Assembly: GCA_028749235.1 (NCBI GenBank)
Contig: JAQULS010000011.1
Span: 1 to 38,057, forward strand
Direction of reading: 5' to 3'
Origin: Acidobacteriota bacterium
GTDB taxonomy: Bacteria; Acidobacteriota; Aminicenantia; Aminicenantales; UBA4085
Length of the DNA stretch: 38,057 nucleotides
Within the stretch, counting starts at the first letter, position 1. Every line of letters starts with the position of its first letter. A model generated the notes under the pieces. It made no database searches and was not told the DNA's origin. It worked only from the letters and a program-made list of their open reading frames with translations. Shown in pieces: positions 35,181-38,057 of the stretch. The translations under genes and the position numbers were made by a program.

Positions 35181-36568
35181 GCACGCGGCTGATCGCGATT
35201 ATCCCGGCGGCTCCCCACGCCCTTCATCCTCTGCTCGGAAAAACCCCCTTGTCTTTCGCCGCGGAGGCGGCCCGCGAAGCGGGAGCCGTCCGTGTCCTGG
35301 CCGTCCTCAACGGGCGGAACGCGGCCGAACGCGCGGCTCTGGCCGAAGCGGCCCGGAGGCTGGGCCTGGAGAGCGTCGTCCCCGACAAGCCGCAAGGGAC
35401 GGCGGCCGCCGCCGCATCCGCGCGCGCCGGCCTGGCCGGCGAAGAGGCGAGCGACCCCCCCATCCTGCCGGCGGTCTTCCCGCTCCTCCGTCCCGAAACC
35501 CTGGTCGAGTTGCGGACATTTCACCGCAAGCGCCGGGCCGGCCTGACGCTCTTGAGCGCCGTCGTTCCCGATCCGCGCGGCTTCGCCCGCGTCGTCCGGG
35601 GCGAGGACGGCGCCTTGCGGATCATCCCGGAGAACGGGGCCGACGGGGCGGTCCTGTCGCTGGCCGAGATCGCCACGGCGGCGGGGCTCGTCCGGGCCGG
35701 GCTGGTCTTCGACGCCCTGCGTTCCGGAAGGAAGTCCGCCGCGGCCGCCGGGCGCGATTGGCAGGAGGCGGCGGCGATCCTCTGCCGCCGCGGCGAACGG
35801 GTGGAAGCGTTCATCACCCCGAGGCCCGAGGAGATCGTGCCGCTCGCGGTCCCGGCCGATGCGGCCCGCATCCGGGCGGCTCTGCGCGACCGGGTGAATC
35901 TCCGCCTGGCGCAAGAGGGCGTTACGATCATCGATCCGGCCACGGCCTGGATCGACATCGGCGTCCGCATCGGCCGCGGCGCCGCCGTGGCGCCCTTCTG
36001 CGTCATCGAAGGAGCCACGACGATCGGAGCCCGGACCCGGATCGGCCCGTTCTGCCATCTCCGCGACGCCTCGATCGGCGACGACGTCGCCGTCTCGGCT
36101 TCGACCGTGATTGAAGGCGCGGTCTTGGAAGACCGCGTTTCGATCGGGCCGTTCGCCCGGCTGCGTCCGGGCACGACCCTGCGGGCCGGGTCCCATGTCG
36201 GGAACTTCGTCGAGATGAAGAAGACGGACTTCGGTCCCGGGGCCAAGGCCGGGCATCTGTCCTACCTGGGCGACAGCCGGGTCGGGGCGGACGTCAATAT
36301 CGGAGCCGGGACGATCACCTGCAACTACGATGGCGTCCGCAAGAACAGCACGGTCATCGAAGCCGGGGCCTTCATCGGCTCGGGTTCGGAGCTCGTGGCG
36401 CCCGTCAGAATCGGCCGCGGCGCCTACGTCGCGGCGGGTTCGGTCATCGTCAGCGACGTGCCGGACGAGGCCTTGGCCATCGCCCGCGGCCGCCAGGCGG
36501 TCAAGGAAGGCTGGGCCCGGAATCGCCGTGAGCGGAACGAACGGGAAAAGAACCGGGCCGGGAAATAA
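35177..36568 (+). CDS. glmU: GlmU-type glucosamine-1-phosphate acetyltransferase with degenerate uridyltransferase domain
   Basis: A 463-residue protein with the normal two-domain length of GlmU. The C-terminal left-handed beta-helix (about 250-440) is well conserved: RLRPGT (Arg330), HVGNFVEMKK, the catalytic His360 in KAGHLSYLGD, and NIGAGTITCNYDG. It acetylates glucosamine-1-phosphate. In the N-terminal domain the nucleotide-binding motif LAAGxGTRM is replaced by IPAAPHALHP, the following PKVLH Lys is missing, the GTxHA segment reads GTAAA, and the GDxP metal-binding Asp region is ILPAVFP. The uridyltransferase is therefore probably inactive. The ATG overlaps the TPR gene stop; glmS follows after 24 bp. 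Confidence 0.85.
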   Translation: MSTRLIAIIPAAPHALHPLLGKTPLSFAAEAAREAGAVRVLAVLNGRNAAERAALAEAARRLGLESVVPDKPQGTAAAAASARAGLAGEEASDPPILPAVFPLLRPETLVELRTFHRKRRAGLTLLSAVVPDPRGFARVVRGEDGALRIIPENGADGAVLSLAEIATAAGLVRAGLVFDALRSGRKSAAAAGRDWQEAAAILCRRGERVEAFITPRPEEIVPLAVPADAARIRAALRDRVNLRLAQEGVTIIDPATAWIDIGVRIGRGAAVAPFCVIEGATTIGARTRIGPFCHLRDASIGDDVAVSASTVIEGAVLEDRVSIGPFARLRPGTTLRAGSHVGNFVEMKKTDFGPGAKAGHLSYLGDSRVGADVNIGAGTITCNYDGVRKNSTVIEAGAFIGSGSELVAPVRIGRGAYVAAGSVIVSDVPDEALAIARGRQAVKEGWARNRRERNEREKNRAGK

Positions 36569-36592
36569 CTCCGGCCGGTATGGGGGGACGCC

Positions 36593-38057
36593 ATGTGCGG
36601 AATCATCGGTTACATAGGTCCGCGGGATGTCGTCCCGGTCATCGTCGAGGGGCTGAAGAAGCTCGAGTACCGGGGCTATGACTCGGCCGGGGTCGCCGTC
36701 GTCGGCCGCGGCGAATCGGATGGCGGCGGCTTCCAAGTCCGCATCCGCCGGGTCCAGGGAAAGATCTCCGGCTTGGAGGAATCGCTGGCCCGGGAGCCTC
36801 TGCGGGGCGATTACGGCATCGGCCATACCCGCTGGGCGACGCACGGCCGTCCGAGCGAGGAAAACGCCCATCCCCATTGCGACTGCACCGGCGGGATCGT
36901 CATCGTCCACAACGGCATCATCGAGAACTATCTGGCTCTCAAGGCCGAGCTCGCGGCCGAGGGCCACGTCTTCAAGACCGAAACCGACACCGAGGTCATC
37001 GTCCACTTGATCGAGAAGCATTTCCGGGGCGACCTGGAGGCGGCCTTCCGCTCGGCCATCGCCCGCCTCGACGGCGCCTTCGCGGTGGCCGCGATCGCGG
37101 CCCAGGATCCCGGGCGCATCGTGGCCGCCAAGACCGGGCCCCCGGCCGTGGTCGGGCTGGGCGACGGCGAGACGTTCCTTTCCTCGGACATCAATCCGAT
37201 CCTCGCCTATACCCGCCGGATCGTCTTCCTGGAAGACGGCGAAATGGCCGTCCTCGACCGCGGCGGGGCCCGGTTCACGGATTTCCAAGGCCACCCGCTG
37301 GAGAAGAAGGCCGAAGTCCTGGCCTGGAACCCGCTGATGATCGAAAAGCGGGGCTTCAAGCACTTCATGCTCAAGGAAATCTTCGAACAGCCCGAAGTCG
37401 TGCGGGATACGCTGGCCGGCCGGACGTCGCTGGACTCGGGCGACGTCAACCTGGACGAGGTCGCCGTTCCCGCCGAAGTCCTCCGGCGGGTGCGCCAGGC
37501 GGTCATCATCGCCTGCGGCACCTCCTATCACGCCGGACTGGTCGGCAAGTACCTTCTGGAGTCGCTGGCCCGCGTTCCGACCGACGTCGAGTTCGCCTCG
37601 GAATTCCGCTACCGCGACTTCATCCTGGACAAGGAGACCCTCGTCCTGGTCATTTCCCAGTCGGGCGAGACCGCGGACACCCTGGCCGCCCTGCGGGCCG
37701 CCAAAGGCCGGGCCGCGGCCGTCCTGGCCGTCACCAACGCGGTCAGCTCCTCCATCGCCCGTGAAGCCCACGGCGTCCTGTACACCCACGCCGGACCCGA
37801 GATCGGAGTCGCGGCGACCAAGACATTCACGGCCCAGTTGACCGCCCTGGCTTTGATCGCCGTTCGCCTGGGGCGCCTGCGAGGCGCCCTCTCCCCGGAG
37901 GAGGGGACCGTCCTGATCGAGGAGCTTCACCGCCTGCCGCACAAGATGGAGCGGGTCCTCGGGCGGGCCGCGGAGGTCGAGGATCTGGCCGCCCGTTTCG
38001 CCGGCTTCAGCCATTTTCTCTTCATGGGCCGCTGGGTCAGCTTCCCCGCGGCCATGG
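36593..38057 (+). CDS. glmS: GlmS, glucosamine-6-phosphate synthase (C-terminus beyond window)
   Basis: The first 488 codons of an enzyme usually near 610 residues. The N-terminal glutaminase domain starts MCGIIGYIG with the catalytic Cys2, followed by GIGHTRWATHG, VHNGIIENY and ETDTEVI. The first SIS domain (CGTSYHAG, ISQSGETADT) and the start of the second are present. GlmS converts fructose-6-phosphate and glutamine to glucosamine-6-phosphate, the first step to UDP-GlcNAc. The ATG at 36593 has GGGGGGA upstream. Neighbouring lpxC and glmU use the same pathway. Confidence 0.95.
   Translation, partial: MCGIIGYIGPRDVVPVIVEGLKKLEYRGYDSAGVAVVGRGESDGGGFQVRIRRVQGKISGLEESLAREPLRGDYGIGHTRWATHGRPSEENAHPHCDCTGGIVIVHNGIIENYLALKAELAAEGHVFKTETDTEVIVHLIEKHFRGDLEAAFRSAIARLDGAFAVAAIAAQDPGRIVAAKTGPPAVVGLGDGETFLSSDINPILAYTRRIVFLEDGEMAVLDRGGARFTDFQGHPLEKKAEVLAWNPLMIEKRGFKHFMLKEIFEQPEVVRDTLAGRTSLDSGDVNLDEVAVPAEVLRRVRQAVIIACGTSYHAGLVGKYLLESLARVPTDVEFASEFRYRDFILDKETLVLVISQSGETADTLAALRAAKGRAAAVLAVTNAVSSSIAREAHGVLYTHAGPEIGVAATKTFTAQLTALALIAVRLGRLRGALSPEEGTVLIEELHRLPHKMERVLGRAAEVEDLAARFAGFSHFLFMGRWVSFPAAM

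Noticed and set aside
35096-38014. 972-codon frame antisense to glmU and glmS
   Set aside because: Longest frame on that strand, but it covers two well-conserved genes and reads as Asp/Gly/Arg-rich antisense translation.

Overview
The window is GC-rich chromosomal DNA from a Gram-negative bacterium. lpxC (lipid A synthesis), a probable outer-membrane barrel and many secreted enzymes argue for an outer membrane. The combination of secreted M28 peptidases, a FecR/aromatic-rich protein, a DRG-like GTPase with a TGS domain and a dnaG-rpoD pair resembles Acidobacteriota or Aminicenantes-type genomes. That placement is an inference from overall protein character and was not tested. Coding is dense; many gene pairs overlap by ATGA. 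AT-rich DNA is almost confined to promoters, which makes -35/-10 pairs easy to see.

Layout. (1) 1-3520, minus strand: the start of a division/cell-wall (dcw) operon, mraZ-rsmH-ftsL-ftsI-murE (murE cut by the window edge), from a consensus promoter overlapped by a 10-bp-spaced TGGG operator. (2) 3822-4548, minus: a NUDIX hydrolase and a DUF2007 protein. (3) 4729-6768, plus: a secreted FecR-domain protein with a Trp/Tyr-rich repeat region. (4) 10399-6781, minus: an exported-protein operon of cyclophilin, a small membrane protein, an M28 peptidase and an M23 peptidase. (5) 14055-10525, minus: a 1176-residue secreted GH3 glycosidase fused to a carbohydrate-esterase domain, divergent from a barrel-like protein (14216-15076), followed by a second M28 peptidase (15166-16713). 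(6) 17722-16721, minus: a DRG/TGS GTPase, divergent from gyrB-gyrA (17966-22959). (7) 23105-28098, plus: a long-chain acyl-CoA ligase, then four tightly packed genes: radical SAM/SPASM, PqqD-like, radical SAM/SPASM and an S26-like peptidase. (8) 32626-28180, minus: dnaG-rpoD, a CAT-anticodon tRNA and a coiled-coil zinc-ribbon protein. (9) 33570-32827, minus: larB. (10) 33655-38057, plus: lpxC, a TPR protein, glmU and glmS (cut by the edge), an envelope-precursor block around UDP-GlcNAc.

The most promising unknown system is the 24.9-28.1 kb cluster. Two paralogous radical SAM enzymes with full SPASM cysteine sets flank a PqqD-type recognition protein and are followed by a peptidase that has the Ser/His motifs of ER/SipW-type signal peptidases but no membrane anchor. 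That is the parts list of a RiPP maturation pathway, yet no ordinary precursor gene is visible. Other points are a GlmU whose uridyltransferase domain has lost its nucleotide-binding motifs, three genes whose -10 box lies exactly 6 nt before the ATG (predicted leaderless mRNAs), and a possible sigma-54 promoter superimposed on a sigma-70 promoter.
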